Shown: positions 18,050-27,222 of the stretch, piece after piece
How positions within the stretch are numbered: position 1 is the stretch's first letter
Layout: each line of letters opens with the position of its first letter
Assembly: GCF_900499075.1 (NCBI RefSeq)
Contig: NZ_UIHC01000002.1
Location: 62,001-126,000 of the forward strand
Source of the DNA: Roseinatronobacter ekhonensis
Lineage (GTDB): Bacteria > Pseudomonadota > Alphaproteobacteria > Rhodobacterales > Rhodobacteraceae
Length of the DNA stretch: 64,000 nt
Reading direction: 5' to 3'
Made by a program: the position numbers and the translations under genes
Notes under the pieces: model-generated
The model's input: the letters and a program-made list of their open reading frames with translations, nothing else
The model's database searches: none
What the model was told of the DNA's origin: nothing

Positions 18050-19032
18050 CCCGCGCGCTCGCCCTTGTGTTGACGTTACTGGTGGCGGCGCTGTTCGCGC
18101 TGTCGCTGCTGGTCGGGCCTGCGGGGCTGTCGCCTGCCACGTCGCTGGCCGCGCTGATCCGGGGCGAAGGGCTGGCAGAGACGCTTGTCATGCGCGAAAT
18201 CCGCCTGCCGCGCGCCATTCTGGCGGCGATGATCGGCGCGGCTTTGGGGCTGGCAGGGGCGGCGATGCAGGGCTATCTACGCAACCCCTTGGCTGAACCG
18301 GGGTTGCTGGGTGTGTCCGGCTCTGCCGCGCTGGGCGCGGTGATCGCGCTGCAAACCGGCTTTGCCGCGCAATTCGCGCTGGGCCTGCCCTCGGCGGCAC
18401 TTGTGGGTGCGGTGCTGGCGGTGGGGCTGATACTGGCGTTGGCCGGACCGCGCGGCGGCTCGTTGACATTGATCTTGGCAGGCATTGCGGTCTCGGCGCT
18501 GGCGGGGGCTTTGACGGCGCTGGTGTTGAACCTGTCGCCCAACCCGTTTGCGGCGTCCGAAATCATGTTCTGGATGATGGGGTCACTGGCAGACCGGTCC
18601 ATGACGCATGTCTGGCTGGCCGCCCCTTTCATCGCCATCGGCGCGGTGTTGCTGCTGGTCCAAGGCCGCGCGTTCGACGCGCTGACCTTGGGCGAGGACA
18701 GCGCCGCGTCGCTTGGCGTGAACCTGTCCCGCCTGCGGCTGGTGCTTGTTCTGGCCGTGGCCAGCATGGTGGGTGCGGCGACGGCGGTCGCGGGCGCGGT
18801 GGGCTTTGTCGGCCTTGTGGTGCCGCACATCCTGCGCCCCTTCGTGGGCGCGCGGCCGTCCAGCCTGCTTTGGGCCTCGGCCCTGGGGGGCGCGGTGCTG
18901 GTGCTGGCGGCAGATATCGCCGTGCGGCTTGTGCTGCCCGACCGCGACCTGAAGCTGGGGGTGCTGACCGCCATCGTGGGCGCGCCGTTGTTCCTGCACT
19001 TGGTTTATAAAACACGGGCGCAGGGGCTATGA
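18046..19032 (+). CDS. btuC: Cobalamin ABC transporter permease
   Basis: The FecCD-family permease that carries corrinoid across the inner membrane, 328 residues with about ten membrane spans. Conserved elements include LPRAILAAMIGAALGLAGAA, MQGYLRNPLAEPGLLGVSGS, and GAVGFVGLVVPHILRPFVG, the cytoplasmic coupling segment that contacts the ATPase. The ATG at 18046 overlaps the btuF stop. The longer frame to 17986 is a btuF shadow. The stop overlaps the btuD start (ATGA). Confidence 0.95.
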   Translation: MTRALALVLTLLVAALFALSLLVGPAGLSPATSLAALIRGEGLAETLVMREIRLPRAILAAMIGAALGLAGAAMQGYLRNPLAEPGLLGVSGSAALGAVIALQTGFAAQFALGLPSAALVGAVLAVGLILALAGPRGGSLTLILAGIAVSALAGALTALVLNLSPNPFAASEIMFWMMGSLADRSMTHVWLAAPFIAIGAVLLLVQGRAFDALTLGEDSAASLGVNLSRLRLVLVLAVASMVGAATAVAGAVGFVGLVVPHILRPFVGARPSSLLWASALGGAVLVLAADIAVRLVLPDRDLKLGVLTAIVGAPLFLHLVYKTRAQGL

Positions 19033-19784
19033 GCGAATTTACCCTCTCTGATTTCAGCGTGGCGCGCGGACCCTGTGACGTGCTGCGCGACATTGATTTG
19101 ACCGTAGGTGCGGGCGAATTCGTCGGTCTTCTTGGCCCCAATGGCGCGGGCAAAACCACATTGATGCGCGCGGCGTTGGGGATGATGCCGCATCGCGGTC
19201 GCTCTACCCTGTCGGCTTTGCCTGTGGCCGAGCGCGCGCGTCGCGCCGCGTGGCTGCCGCAAGCGCGCGAAATCGGTTGGCCGATCAGCGTAGAGGATGT
19301 GGTCACGCTGGGTCGTTTGCCGCATCTGGCGCGCGGACAAAAACCGGGCGGTGCCGACCGCGCCGCGATTGACAAAGCGCTGGCCCGCATGGGGCTGGAG
19401 GGGTTCCGCACCCGCATTGCCACCCAACTTTCGGGTGGCGAGCAGGCCCGTGTTCTGATCGCGCGCGCCTTGGCGCAGGACACGCCCCTTTTGATGGCCG
19501 ATGAACCTGCGGCGGGGCTGGACCCCGCGCACCAGCTTGGGTTGATGGACACATTGGCCGCAGAGGCCGCGCGCGGGCGCAGCGTGATCGCATCCTTGCA
19601 CGATCTGGGGCTGGCCGCGCGCTATTGCACCCGCCTTGTCGTGCTGTGGCAGGGCGGCATTGCCGCCGATGGTCCGCCGCAAGAGGTGCTGACGCCCGAC
19701 CTGCTGGCCCGTGTGTTCCAGATCCGCGCTTATGTGCGCCAAACCGATGACGGCCCGATCTGTCAGCCGTTGGGGGTGGTCTGA
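19029..19784 (+). CDS. btuD: Cobalamin ABC transporter ATPase
   Basis: The 251-residue ATP-binding subunit that powers BtuCD. It has Walker A GPNGAGKTT (about 35-43), a Q-loop WLPQ, the signature LSGGEQARVLIARAL, Walker B LLMADEPAAGLD and the H-loop SLHDLGLAARYC. All catalytic elements are intact. Overlaps of four bases with btuC and one base with cbiZ indicate tight co-translation. Confidence 0.95.
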   Translation: MSEFTLSDFSVARGPCDVLRDIDLTVGAGEFVGLLGPNGAGKTTLMRAALGMMPHRGRSTLSALPVAERARRAAWLPQAREIGWPISVEDVVTLGRLPHLARGQKPGGADRAAIDKALARMGLEGFRTRIATQLSGGEQARVLIARALAQDTPLLMADEPAAGLDPAHQLGLMDTLAAEAARGRSVIASLHDLGLAARYCTRLVVLWQGGIAADGPPQEVLTPDLLARVFQIRAYVRQTDDGPICQPLGVV

Positions 19785-20452
19785 TGCAGGTCACACTCAA
19801 CACGCCGTGGCTGGACTGCGATCTGGGCGCGCCGCATCGGGTTTTAAGCTGGGCGCCGCATCGCCCCGGCTACCAGACGACGCAGCACATCCTGTGGCGG
19901 CAGGTGCGCAATGCAGACCTGCCCGCCGATCTGGATGTGGGCGCATGGTTGGCGCAGGAAATGGCGGGGCTTGACGCGGTGTGCCTGCTGACCTCTCGCG
20001 ATATCGGGTGTCACCACATTGCCCGCGCAACGGTCGAAGGCGTGACGGCTCAGGTGCTCGCCACCGTCGGGCTGTCGAATGCCGAAGCCGTGGGCGCGCG
20101 CGCCGACCGCTCTGGCCGCGACTGGGACAAGGTGCTGGCACCATATGGCACCATCAACATCGCGGTGAAGCTGTCACTGCCCCTGTCCGATACCGGCCTG
20201 TTGGAAGCGCAGAGCATTGCCACACAAGCGCGCACCGCCGCTATTCTTGCCGCAGATCATACCGTGCCGGGCGGTGCCAAGGCGACCGGCACCGGCACCG
20301 ATTGCATCGCGGTTGCAGCGCCATCTGGTGATCAACATTTTGCTGGGATGCACATGGCGCAGGGCGAAGCCATCGGGCGCGCGGTGTTTGACGCGGTCGC
20401 GTGCGGTGCCGCAGAATGGCAGGCCACAATCGGCCCGCAAAGCGAGGGATGA
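19784..20452 (+). CDS. cbiZ: Adenosylcobinamide amidohydrolase
   Basis: Cleaves the nucleotide loop side chain of adenosylcobinamide or pseudo-cobamides to adenosylcobyric acid, so imported incomplete corrinoids can be rebuilt into the cell's own cobamide. Recognised by TVGLSNAEAVG, GTINIAVKLSLPL, LAADHTVPGGAKATGTGTDCIAV and SRDIGCHH. Length is 222 residues. CbiZ was described in Rhodobacter sphaeroides as a corrinoid remodelling enzyme. Here it sits immediately after the uptake genes, which links import to remodelling. The stop overlaps the exbB start. Confidence 0.93.
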   Translation: MQVTLNTPWLDCDLGAPHRVLSWAPHRPGYQTTQHILWRQVRNADLPADLDVGAWLAQEMAGLDAVCLLTSRDIGCHHIARATVEGVTAQVLATVGLSNAEAVGARADRSGRDWDKVLAPYGTINIAVKLSLPLSDTGLLEAQSIATQARTAAILAADHTVPGGAKATGTGTDCIAVAAPSGDQHFAGMHMAQGEAIGRAVFDAVACGAAEWQATIGPQSEG

Positions 20453-21072
20453 TGACAGGATTTGTGGAATTTCTGGTCACGGGCGGCCCGGCACTCTGGG
20501 CCATTGCCGCGCTGTCGGTCGTCACCCTCGCGCTGATCTTGTGGAAGCTGTGGGACATGGCGCGCCTTGGCGCGTGGTCGCGCGGGCCGGCGGAAGCGGC
20601 GGTGGCTGCGTGGCAATCGGGCGCGGCGCAAGGCGCAGTTGCGCCGTTGGACGGGCGCACCGGCTTGCGGTCGCGCATGTTGCGTCGGGCGATCGACTCT
20701 CGGATGGACCCGGCCCTGACCGACGCGCAGGCGCGCGAGGACACCGCGCGCATTGCGAAAGGGGCTTTGATGCAAGCGCGGCGCGGGTTGCGCGCGCTGG
20801 AGCTGATCGCAACCATCGCGCCCTTGATCGGGCTACTTGGCACGGTTCTGGGCATGATCGATGCGTTCCAAGCCCTGCAAGCCGCAGGCAACCGCGCCGA
20901 CCCCGCCGCACTGGCAGGCGGCATCTGGCAGGCCCTTCTGACCACGGCGGCAGGGATGGCGGTCGCGATCCCGGCGTCGATGGCGCTAAGCTGGTATGAA
21001 AGCATCTGTGAACAGGTGCAGGCCGATATGGAAGACCTTGCCACCCGCGTCTTCACGTCCGGGGGGCGCTGA
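20449..21072 (+). CDS. exbB: MotA/TolQ/ExbB proton channel protein
   Basis: The ExbB-type stator subunit for the TonB motor, about 207 residues. There is an N-terminal span (ALWAIAALSVVTLALILWKLW), a cytoplasmic region, and the conserved pair of spans: LELIATIAPLIGLLGTVLGM (about 120-140) and LTTAAGMAVAIPASMALSW (about 164-182). ATG codons at 20449 and 20452 are both possible; the first overlaps the cbiZ stop. It is followed at once by two exbD genes and tonB. Confidence 0.93.
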   Translation: MMTGFVEFLVTGGPALWAIAALSVVTLALILWKLWDMARLGAWSRGPAEAAVAAWQSGAAQGAVAPLDGRTGLRSRMLRRAIDSRMDPALTDAQAREDTARIAKGALMQARRGLRALELIATIAPLIGLLGTVLGMIDAFQALQAAGNRADPAALAGGIWQALLTTAAGMAVAIPASMALSWYESICEQVQADMEDLATRVFTSGGR

Positions 21073-21458
21073 TGTTCCGCTTCGGCCCCGCCGCGCGCCC
21101 TACGCGCCGCCCTGCGCTGACACCCATGATCGACGTGGTGTTTCTGCTGTTGGTGTTTTTCATGCTGGCGGCGCGCTTCGGGCAGGATGTGGGGCTGGCG
21201 CTGGCACCCGCCGGGCAGGCGGCGGGCAGCTATTCCGGTCCACCCCGACTGGTCGAATTCGCAGGCAGCGCTGTCTGGCTGAACGGGGCGGCGCGCGACC
21301 TTTCGGCCTTGCCCGAAGCGCTTGCCCCCCTCATGCCTGCGCCCGATGCGCTGATTGTCCTGCGCCCGCGCGACGGGGCGACCGTGCAGGACGCCGCCCG
21401 CCTGACTGAAGCTTTGCGCGCGGCGGGTCTCTCTTCGCTTGTGCTGATGGAGCCGTGA
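21072..21458 (+). CDS. exbD: ExbD/TolR family protein (Asp-containing)
   Basis: A 128-residue ExbD-type protein: a short cytoplasmic N-terminus, one membrane span beginning PMIDVVFLLLVFFML, and a periplasmic domain. D21 occupies the position of the proton-carrying Asp of ExbD (D25) and TolR (D23). Its start overlaps the exbB stop and its stop overlaps the next gene (TGATG). It is paired with a second ExbD-like protein that lacks this residue. Confidence 0.93.
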   Translation: MFRFGPAARPTRRPALTPMIDVVFLLLVFFMLAARFGQDVGLALAPAGQAAGSYSGPPRLVEFAGSAVWLNGAARDLSALPEALAPLMPAPDALIVLRPRDGATVQDAARLTEALRAAGLSSLVLMEP

Positions 21459-21835
21459 TGGATTTCGCGCCACTCACTCGCCCCCGCGCGCCCCGCGAAA
21501 GCGTTGTTCCCATGATAAACGTGGTGTTCCTGCTGCTGATCTTCTTCCTGATGAGTGCGCAGATCACCGCGCCCGACCCTGTCGAGATGACACCGCCGAG
21601 TGTCACAATGGCGGATGGGCCAATCCCTGACGACGCTGATGTGCTTTGGCTCGACAATGCGGGTCGGTTGATCGGGCGTGACGGAACACGCCCCGATCTG
21701 ACCGTGCTGGGCGCTGATGTGACCCTGCGGGCCGACGCCGATGCCCCGGCTGCCGCTCTGGCGCGCGCATTGCGCGACCTGGGGCAAGGCGGTGTGCGGG
21801 CGGTCACGCTTGTCGCGCGGCAGGGGGGCGGCTGA
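21458..21835 (+). CDS. Second ExbD/TolR family protein, Asp replaced by Asn
   Basis: A 125-residue ExbD-like protein with the same layout as its neighbour: N-terminal basic segment, one span, and a periplasmic domain (TVLGADVTLRADADAPAAALARAL). The span begins PMINVVFLLLIFFLM, so N21 stands where the family carries the essential membrane Asp. The rest of the motif is intact, so this is not a degraded gene. Active motors contain two ExbD chains, so a heterodimer with only one protonatable residue is possible. The start is the ATG at 21458; a GTG one codon earlier is also open. Confidence 0.92.
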   Translation: MDFAPLTRPRAPRESVVPMINVVFLLLIFFLMSAQITAPDPVEMTPPSVTMADGPIPDDADVLWLDNAGRLIGRDGTRPDLTVLGADVTLRADADAPAAALARALRDLGQGGVRAVTLVARQGGG

Positions 21836-22647
21836 TGCGCGCTGCGGTGGAATTCGCAGGGTTTGGCGTGGCGGCGGTTGCGGTGCATCTGGCCGCTTTC
21901 GCCGCGATTGCGCCGGATGGGATGGCAGCGGGCGGCGATGGGGGTGCGGGTGCGGTGACGGTCGCCGCCCCCGTGGGCGCGGCGGACCCGACGCTGACCG
22001 CCATGGTGCGCGCATGGGAGCGGCCTGTGCAAACGGTCGTTTTGCCAGACGCTGTGGCCGCGCCGCAGATGCCCGATGCGCCGTCCATGCCAGCGCCGCA
22101 AAGACCCGGAACATTGCCCGATCTGCCCGATCTGCCCGGTATGACCGCACCCGTGGCAGCGGATGCCCCGCGTGTTTCCGCGCCCGATTTACCCGAATTG
22201 TTCAACAGGCCGCAGACCCCGCCCGAAACACGCCCCCGCGCGCGGCCCGACCCGAACGCCAAGCCGGCGCCGCGTGCGGCGCAAGCCAGCCCGCCTGCGC
22301 AGCGCGCCAGCGGGCAGGGGGCGTCAGCCCAACGCGGGCAAGGGGCTGCGCAGGTGCAAAGCGGCGGCGGCAACTCTGCAAGCGCGCTTGCCGAATGGGG
22401 CGGGCGTATCCGTGCTGCCGTGCAACGCGCGCAGTCGCGCCCGCGCACGAATGCGTCCGGTGTGGTGCAGTTGCGTCTGGCGGTTACGGCGGGCGGTCAG
22501 TTGGCGGGGGTTAGTGTGGCGGGCAGTTCAGGTAATGCCGCGCTCGACCAAGCCGCCCTGCGCGCCGTGCAGGGCGCGCGCCTGCCACGCGCGCCGGGCG
22601 GTGTGAGCGGGACGCATCGGTTCAATTTGCCGGTTGGGTTTCGATAA
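21835..22647 (+). CDS. tonB: TonB energy-transducing protein
   Basis: A 270-residue TonB-type protein with an N-terminal membrane anchor (about residues 8-30) and a long Pro/Ala-rich periplasmic linker (PDLPDLPG, RPQTPPETRPRARPDP). The C-terminal TonB domain is SALAEWGGRIRAAVQRAQ, GVVQLRLAVTAGGQLAGVSV, SSGNAALDQAALRAVQGARLP and FNLPVGFR. It is the last gene of the riboswitch operon and probably dedicated to BtuB. It starts on the stop of the second exbD gene and ends 20 bases from convergent ubiB. Confidence 0.93.
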   Translation: MRAAVEFAGFGVAAVAVHLAAFAAIAPDGMAAGGDGGAGAVTVAAPVGAADPTLTAMVRAWERPVQTVVLPDAVAAPQMPDAPSMPAPQRPGTLPDLPDLPGMTAPVAADAPRVSAPDLPELFNRPQTPPETRPRARPDPNAKPAPRAAQASPPAQRASGQGASAQRGQGAAQVQSGGGNSASALAEWGGRIRAAVQRAQSRPRTNASGVVQLRLAVTAGGQLAGVSVAGSSGNAALDQAALRAVQGARLPRAPGGVSGTHRFNLPVGFR

Positions 22648-22667
22648 GGTCGCCTTGCGCGGCTTAG

Positions 22668-24197
22668 CTAGAGCGCCGCCCCGATTGCCACGCCCAAGGC
22701 CACAAGCCCGCCGCCCGTCAGCCCCCAACCCAGTGGTCCGATCCGCCGCGTAGGCGTCGGTGCGGGCTTTGGGTGAGCTTGCGCGATCAGCGCTTCTTCG
22801 ACCAGTCGCGGCAAGCGCGGGCCGAAGCGCGACAGGATCTTGGCGGTCAGCGCCAGATCGCGCGCAAAGGCCTGCGGGCCAACATGGGTGCGGACATATT
22901 CCTCAACCACGGGCTTGGCGACCTGCCACATGTTGATCTCTGGATTCAACGAGCGTGCGACCCCTTCGACCACGACCATGGTGCGCTGCAACAAGATCAA
23001 CTCTGTACGGGTTTCCATGCCGAAACGTTCCGTCACCTCGAACAGGTAGGATAGCAGTTTCGCCATGGAGATATAGCGCGCATCCATCCCGAAGATGGGT
23101 TCCCCCACGGAGCGCAGGGCGCGGGCGAAATCATCAATATCGCGGTCGGGCGGGACATAGCCCGCCTCGAAATGGACCTCTGCCACGCGGCGGTAATCCT
23201 TGCGGATAAAGCCGAACAGAATCTCGGCATAGGCGCGGCGCGTATAAGCGTCAATCCGGCCCATGATGCCGAAATCGAACGCGATGATCCCACCATCCGC
23301 CGTGACCTTCATATTGCCTTGGTGCATGTCGCCATGAAAGAAGCCGTCGCGCAGCGCATGGCGTAAAAACAGGGTCAACACGCGGGTGCCAAGCTCGCGC
23401 CGGTCAATGCCAAGCGCATCCAGTGCGGCATTATCGCCCATGGGCACGCCTTCGGCCCAGCCCAGCGTCATCACCCGGCGCTGTGACAGGTGCCAGACCG
23501 GGCGGGGCAGGGTGAACCCCTCGTCACCTTCGGTATTCGCGGCGAATTCAGCGGCAGAGGCGGCTTCAATGCGCAGGTCCAATTCGCCTTCGACAAGCGA
23601 CTCGAAGTGCACGATCACGTCGAGCGGGCGCAGCCGGCGCGATTTGGGCAAAAGAAGTTCAATGATGGACGCGGCCAGATGGAAGGCATCGACATCGCGG
23701 CGAAAGGCGCGCTCCACACCGGGGCGCAGCACTTTCACGGCTACCTTGGCGCCGGTTTCCGCCAGCCGTGCCTGATGCACCTGCGCGATCGACGCGGCGG
23801 CGACGGGTTCAGACAGATCGGAATATGCCTCTGCCAATGGCAGGCCCAATTCCTGTTCGATCATCGCGATCGCTTCCGCGCGCGGGAAGGGGGCTAGCTT
23901 GTCTTGCAGGTAGCGCAACTGGTCGGCCAGTTCTTGCCCCACCACGTCGGGGCGTGTGGCGAGCGTCTGGCCGAACTTGATATACGCGGGGCCAAGGGCC
24001 GTCAGCGCGCGCACCAAGGGGGGCAGGTTTTCATCGCCTTTCAGCCCCAGCAGCTTGAACGGCCAGCCAAGCACCCTTGCTGCCAAGCGCAGGCGGGCGG
24101 GGGCGTTCATTGCCTCCAGCACCTCTGCCATGGCGCCGGTGCGCTCGAACGTGGCGCCGGTGCGGACAAGCCGCCATATGTTGTGGGGTCCGCGCAT
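22668..24197 (-). CDS. ubiB: Ubiquinone biosynthesis protein UbiB (ABC1/ADCK kinase-like)
   Basis: A 509-residue atypical kinase-like protein needed for ubiquinone synthesis, inner-membrane associated. The family motifs are present: KFGQTLATRPD (KxGQ), AAASIAQVHQARL, VAVKVLRPGV, HGDMHQGNMKV and IAFDFGIMGRI. Two hydrophobic segments occur at the C-terminus (LGWGLTGGGLVALGVAIGAAL). The ATG directly abuts the ubiE stop, so the two form an operon. Confidence 0.95.
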   Translation of the reverse strand: MRGPHNIWRLVRTGATFERTGAMAEVLEAMNAPARLRLAARVLGWPFKLLGLKGDENLPPLVRALTALGPAYIKFGQTLATRPDVVGQELADQLRYLQDKLAPFPRAEAIAMIEQELGLPLAEAYSDLSEPVAAASIAQVHQARLAETGAKVAVKVLRPGVERAFRRDVDAFHLAASIIELLLPKSRRLRPLDVIVHFESLVEGELDLRIEAASAAEFAANTEGDEGFTLPRPVWHLSQRRVMTLGWAEGVPMGDNAALDALGIDRRELGTRVLTLFLRHALRDGFFHGDMHQGNMKVTADGGIIAFDFGIMGRIDAYTRRAYAEILFGFIRKDYRRVAEVHFEAGYVPPDRDIDDFARALRSVGEPIFGMDARYISMAKLLSYLFEVTERFGMETRTELILLQRTMVVVEGVARSLNPEINMWQVAKPVVEEYVRTHVGPQAFARDLALTAKILSRFGPRLPRLVEEALIAQAHPKPAPTPTRRIGPLGWGLTGGGLVALGVAIGAAL

Positions 24198-24950
24198 TTA
24201 CAGCTTCCAGCCCGAATGCAGCGCCGCGATGCCCATCGACAGGTTGCGGTATTTCACCATCTCGAACCCGGCCGCACTGATCATGCCTGCGAATGTGTCC
24301 TGATCGGGAAATTTGCGGATGGATTCGACCAGATACTGGTAGCTGTCGCGGTCGCCCGTGACCAACTTGCCCATGGGTGGGATGATATTGAACGAATAAA
24401 GGTCGTAGACCTTTTGCATCAAGTCATTCGGGATCTGCGAAAATTCCAGCACCATCAGCCGCCCGCCGGGGCGCAATACACGAAATGCCTCTGTCAGAGC
24501 ATCCTGCACGCGGGTGACGTTGCGAATGCCGAAGCTGACTGTATAGACATCGAAGCTGTTATCCTCGAAGGGCAGCGCCATCGCGTCGCCCACCACCCAA
24601 TCCAGCGACGTGGCCATGCTCTCGGCCTCTGCCCGCGTCTGGCCCGCCAGCAGCATCGATTCCGTCATATCCAGCACGGTGGCTTGGGCGCCGTCGCCCG
24701 CGCGTTCCAGAAAGCGGAACGCCACGTCGCCCGTGCCGCCCGCCACATCCAGCAGACGCTGGCCGGGGCGTGGGGCCAGCCAATCCATCATCGCATCTTT
24801 CCAGACCCGGTGGATGCCCACACTCATCAGGTCATTCATCACATCGTATTTCGACGCGACAGACGAAAACACGCCATGCACCATGCCTGCTTTCTGGTCC
24901 TCATCGACCGTTTGAAAGCCGAAATGTGTAGTGCTCTTGTCGTCGGTCAT
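24198..24950 (-). CDS. ubiE: Ubiquinone/menaquinone biosynthesis C-methyltransferase
   Basis: A SAM-dependent C-methyltransferase of the quinone pathway, 250 residues. Residues 5-60 carry the UbiE signature [19 protein letters not shown] and [18 protein letters not shown]. The SAM site is [17 protein letters not shown], and [20 protein letters not shown] is a further UbiE hallmark. It is upstream of and abutting ubiB, and divergent from mutM with about 100 bases between. Confidence 0.97.
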   Translation of the reverse strand: MTDDKSTTHFGFQTVDEDQKAGMVHGVFSSVASKYDVMNDLMSVGIHRVWKDAMMDWLAPRPGQRLLDVAGGTGDVAFRFLERAGDGAQATVLDMTESMLLAGQTRAEAESMATSLDWVVGDAMALPFEDNSFDVYTVSFGIRNVTRVQDALTEAFRVLRPGGRLMVLEFSQIPNDLMQKVYDLYSFNIIPPMGKLVTGDRDSYQYLVESIRKFPDQDTFAGMISAAGFEMVKYRNLSMGIAALHSGWKL

Positions 24951-25052
24951 GATGTGCTCTCGCTCGGTTGGCCCTTGCAGGGGCTTGTTGCTACTCCTTA
25001 TAGGGTTTGAGCGGGGCGTGACAATGCGACCTCACGCCATGCCGAGGGCCGA

Positions 25053-25916
25053 ATGCCGGAATTGCCAGAGGTGGAAACCGTGCGTCGCGGGCTGTTGCCC
25101 GCGATGGAGGGGGCGGTGATCGAACGCGCCGAATTGCGCCGCGCCGATCTGCGCTGGCCCTTTCCGTCGGATATGGCCGCACGCCTGACCGGTGCGCGGG
25201 TGCTGGCGCTGCGCAGGCGCTCAAAATACTTGCTGGCCGACCTGGACCGCAGCGAGACGCTGATCGTCCATTTGGGCATGTCGGGGCGGATGACCGTGTC
25301 GGGTGTTCCCGCGCCGCATGTGCCGGGCAAGTTCCATTTTGACCACCCAGCGCTGGAAAAGCATGACCATGTGATTTTCCACATGGAAGGCGGCGCGCGT
25401 GTTACCTTCAACGACCCGCGCCGGTTTGGAGCGATGGACCTGTGCGCAACCGATGCCCAAGGCAGTCACAAACTGCTGGCGCTGATCGGGCCGGAACCCT
25501 TGGGCAACAGCTTCAACGCCGCCTATCTGGCGGCGCAGCTTGCCGGCAAGCGCACGCCGATCAAGGCGGCGCTGCTGGATCAGCGAATCGTGGCAGGCCT
25601 GGGCAATATATATGTGTGCGAAGCACTGCACCGCGCCAGTATCCATCCCGCACGCGCTGCCCACCGAATAGGCGCTGCGCGACTTGAACGGTTGGTGCGC
25701 GAAATCCGGGCCACGCTGACAGAGGCAATCGCGGCGGGCGGGTCATCCTTGCGTGACTACCGTCAGGCGGATGGCGCTTTGGGGTATTTTCAGCATGGAT
25801 TCAAGGTTTACGGGCGCGAAGCGCAGCCCTGCCAGCAGCCCGGTTGCGCGGGCACCGTGCGCCGGATCGTACAATCTGGGCGCTCCAGCTTCTATTGCGC
25901 GACCTGCCAGAGATGA
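25053..25916 (+). CDS. mutM: Formamidopyrimidine-DNA glycosylase
   Basis: Base-excision repair enzyme that removes 8-oxoguanine and FaPy lesions and nicks the strand. Proline-2 and Glu-3 of the N-terminal [13 protein letters not shown] are the catalytic residues exposed after Met removal. The lesion-recognition HxGMSGR motif appears as [10 protein letters not shown]. The C-terminal zinc finger CQQPGCAG...CATCQR is intact. Length is 287 residues. Confidence 0.98.
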   Translation: MPELPEVETVRRGLLPAMEGAVIERAELRRADLRWPFPSDMAARLTGARVLALRRRSKYLLADLDRSETLIVHLGMSGRMTVSGVPAPHVPGKFHFDHPALEKHDHVIFHMEGGARVTFNDPRRFGAMDLCATDAQGSHKLLALIGPEPLGNSFNAAYLAAQLAGKRTPIKAALLDQRIVAGLGNIYVCEALHRASIHPARAAHRIGAARLERLVREIRATLTEAIAAGGSSLRDYRQADGALGYFQHGFKVYGREAQPCQQPGCAGTVRRIVQSGRSSFYCATCQR

Positions 25917-25979
25917 CTTGAACCCATGAACCAAGCTGCTAAGCCAAGGGGCTGACAGCCACAGACAAGGTGCCACATC

Positions 25980-26756
25980 ATGGCCTATGAAACGCTGATC
26001 GTCGACATCAAGGACCATGTGGCGTTGATTCGCCTGAACCGTCCCGATGCGATGAACGCGCTCAATACCAAGCTGCTTTCCGAACTGGCCGACGCGATGA
26101 AGGCCGCCGACGCCACTGACAAGGTGCGCTGCATGGTGCTGACCGGGTCCGACAAGGCCTTTGCCGCAGGGGCCGATGTCAAGGAAATGGCCGACAAGAG
26201 CTTTGTCGCCGCCTATCAGGAAGACCTGTTCGGCCCGGCTTGCGATGCGATCGCGGGTTTGCGCAAACCGGTTATCGCGGCGGTGTCGGGCTATGCCTTG
26301 GGCGGCGGGTGCGAATTGGCTATGATGTGCGATTTCATCATCGCCGCCGATACCGCCAAATTCGGCCAGCCCGAAATCAACCTTGGCATTGTTGCCGGTA
26401 TGGGCGGCACGCAGCGTCTGACACGGCTTGTGGGCATGTCGAAAGCCATGGACATGCACCTGACGGGCCGCTTCATGGATGCCGAGGAAGCCGAACGCGC
26501 AGGGCTGGTCAGCCGCGTGGTGCCCGTGAAAAAGCTGATGGATGAAGCGATGTCTGCGGCCGACAAGATCGCCGAGAAATCGCAGATCACGGTAAAGGCG
26601 GTGAAGGAATCGGTTGGCCGTGCCTATGAAGGCAGCCTGCGCGAGGGGCTTTTGTTCGAGCGGCGCATGTTCCACATGATGTTCGCGTCCGAGGACCGTA
26701 CCGAGGGGATGCAGGCGTTCTTGGAAAAGCGCACGCCGCAATTTCGCGACCAGTGA
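25980..26756 (+). CDS. Enoyl-CoA hydratase
   Basis: A 258-residue crotonase-fold enzyme. The two catalytic glutamates are present: E112 in YALGGGCELAMMCD and E132 in FGQPEINLGIVAG. The oxyanion-hole segment AFAAGADVKEM is at about 60-70. This combination is typical of short-chain enoyl-CoA hydratases acting in beta-oxidation or polyhydroxyalkanoate-linked metabolism; the chain-length preference cannot be read. It follows mutM by 60 bases and precedes rpsT. Confidence 0.94.
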   Translation: MAYETLIVDIKDHVALIRLNRPDAMNALNTKLLSELADAMKAADATDKVRCMVLTGSDKAFAAGADVKEMADKSFVAAYQEDLFGPACDAIAGLRKPVIAAVSGYALGGGCELAMMCDFIIAADTAKFGQPEINLGIVAGMGGTQRLTRLVGMSKAMDMHLTGRFMDAEEAERAGLVSRVVPVKKLMDEAMSAADKIAEKSQITVKAVKESVGRAYEGSLREGLLFERRMFHMMFASEDRTEGMQAFLEKRTPQFRDQ

Positions 26757-26903
26757 TTGCCCCTTTTCTTTCGGAGCCGCTTGCCCTATACGGCCCAGCA
26801 CATGCGCGTGGGCCCGCTTAAGGCAAGATTTGACCCTGGTCTTTTGGCCAGTCGGGTCCGTTGCGCAACAGATATGTAACGAACCCGAAGAGAAGACACG
26901 CAA

Positions 26904-27176
26904 ATGGCAAACACTCCCCAATCCAAAAAACGCGCCCGTCAGGCGGAGCGTCGCACCGATATCAACAAGGCGCGCCGGTCCCGCATCCGTGGTTTCCTGC
27001 GCAAAGTCGAAGAAGCAATTGCCTCTGGCGACCAGACAAAAGCCGCCGAAGCCCTACGCGCCGCACAGCCCGAATTGTCGCGCGGCGTGACCAAAGGTGT
27101 GTTGCACAAAAACACCGTCGCGCGGAAGATGTCACGCCTCTCTAGCCGTGTGAAGGCTCTGGGCGAAAAGGCCTAA
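26904..27176 (+). CDS. rpsT: 30S ribosomal protein S20
   Basis: A 90-residue basic protein that binds 16S rRNA. The N-terminal [22 protein letters not shown]-like region and the C-terminal [15 protein letters not shown] helix are characteristic of S20. A strong terminator follows within 20 bases, so it is a single-gene transcript ahead of dnaA. Confidence 0.98.
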   Translation: MANTPQSKKRARQAERRTDINKARRSRIRGFLRKVEEAIASGDQTKAAEALRAAQPELSRGVTKGVLHKNTVARKMSRLSSRVKALGEKA

Positions 27177-27195
27177 AGTATTGAATATAAGATAT

Positions 27196-27222
27196 AAAAG
27201 CGCGCCACTGGCGCGCTTTTTT
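27196..27222 (+). terminator. Intrinsic terminator after rpsT
   Basis: Eleven-base arms (AAAAGCGCGCC at 27196-27206 and GGCGCGCTTTT at 27210-27220) with a three-base loop run into a T tract. The A/T flanks are complementary, so it can act on either strand. Confidence 0.93.

Noticed and set aside
20401-20448. Upstream extension of exbB
   Set aside because: It would lie inside cbiZ in another frame; the ATG at 20449 overlapping the cbiZ stop fits the coupling seen throughout the operon.
23904-25010. A 368-residue plus-strand open frame across ubiB/ubiE
   Set aside because: It is antisense to two well-identified genes and its translation has no recognisable domains.
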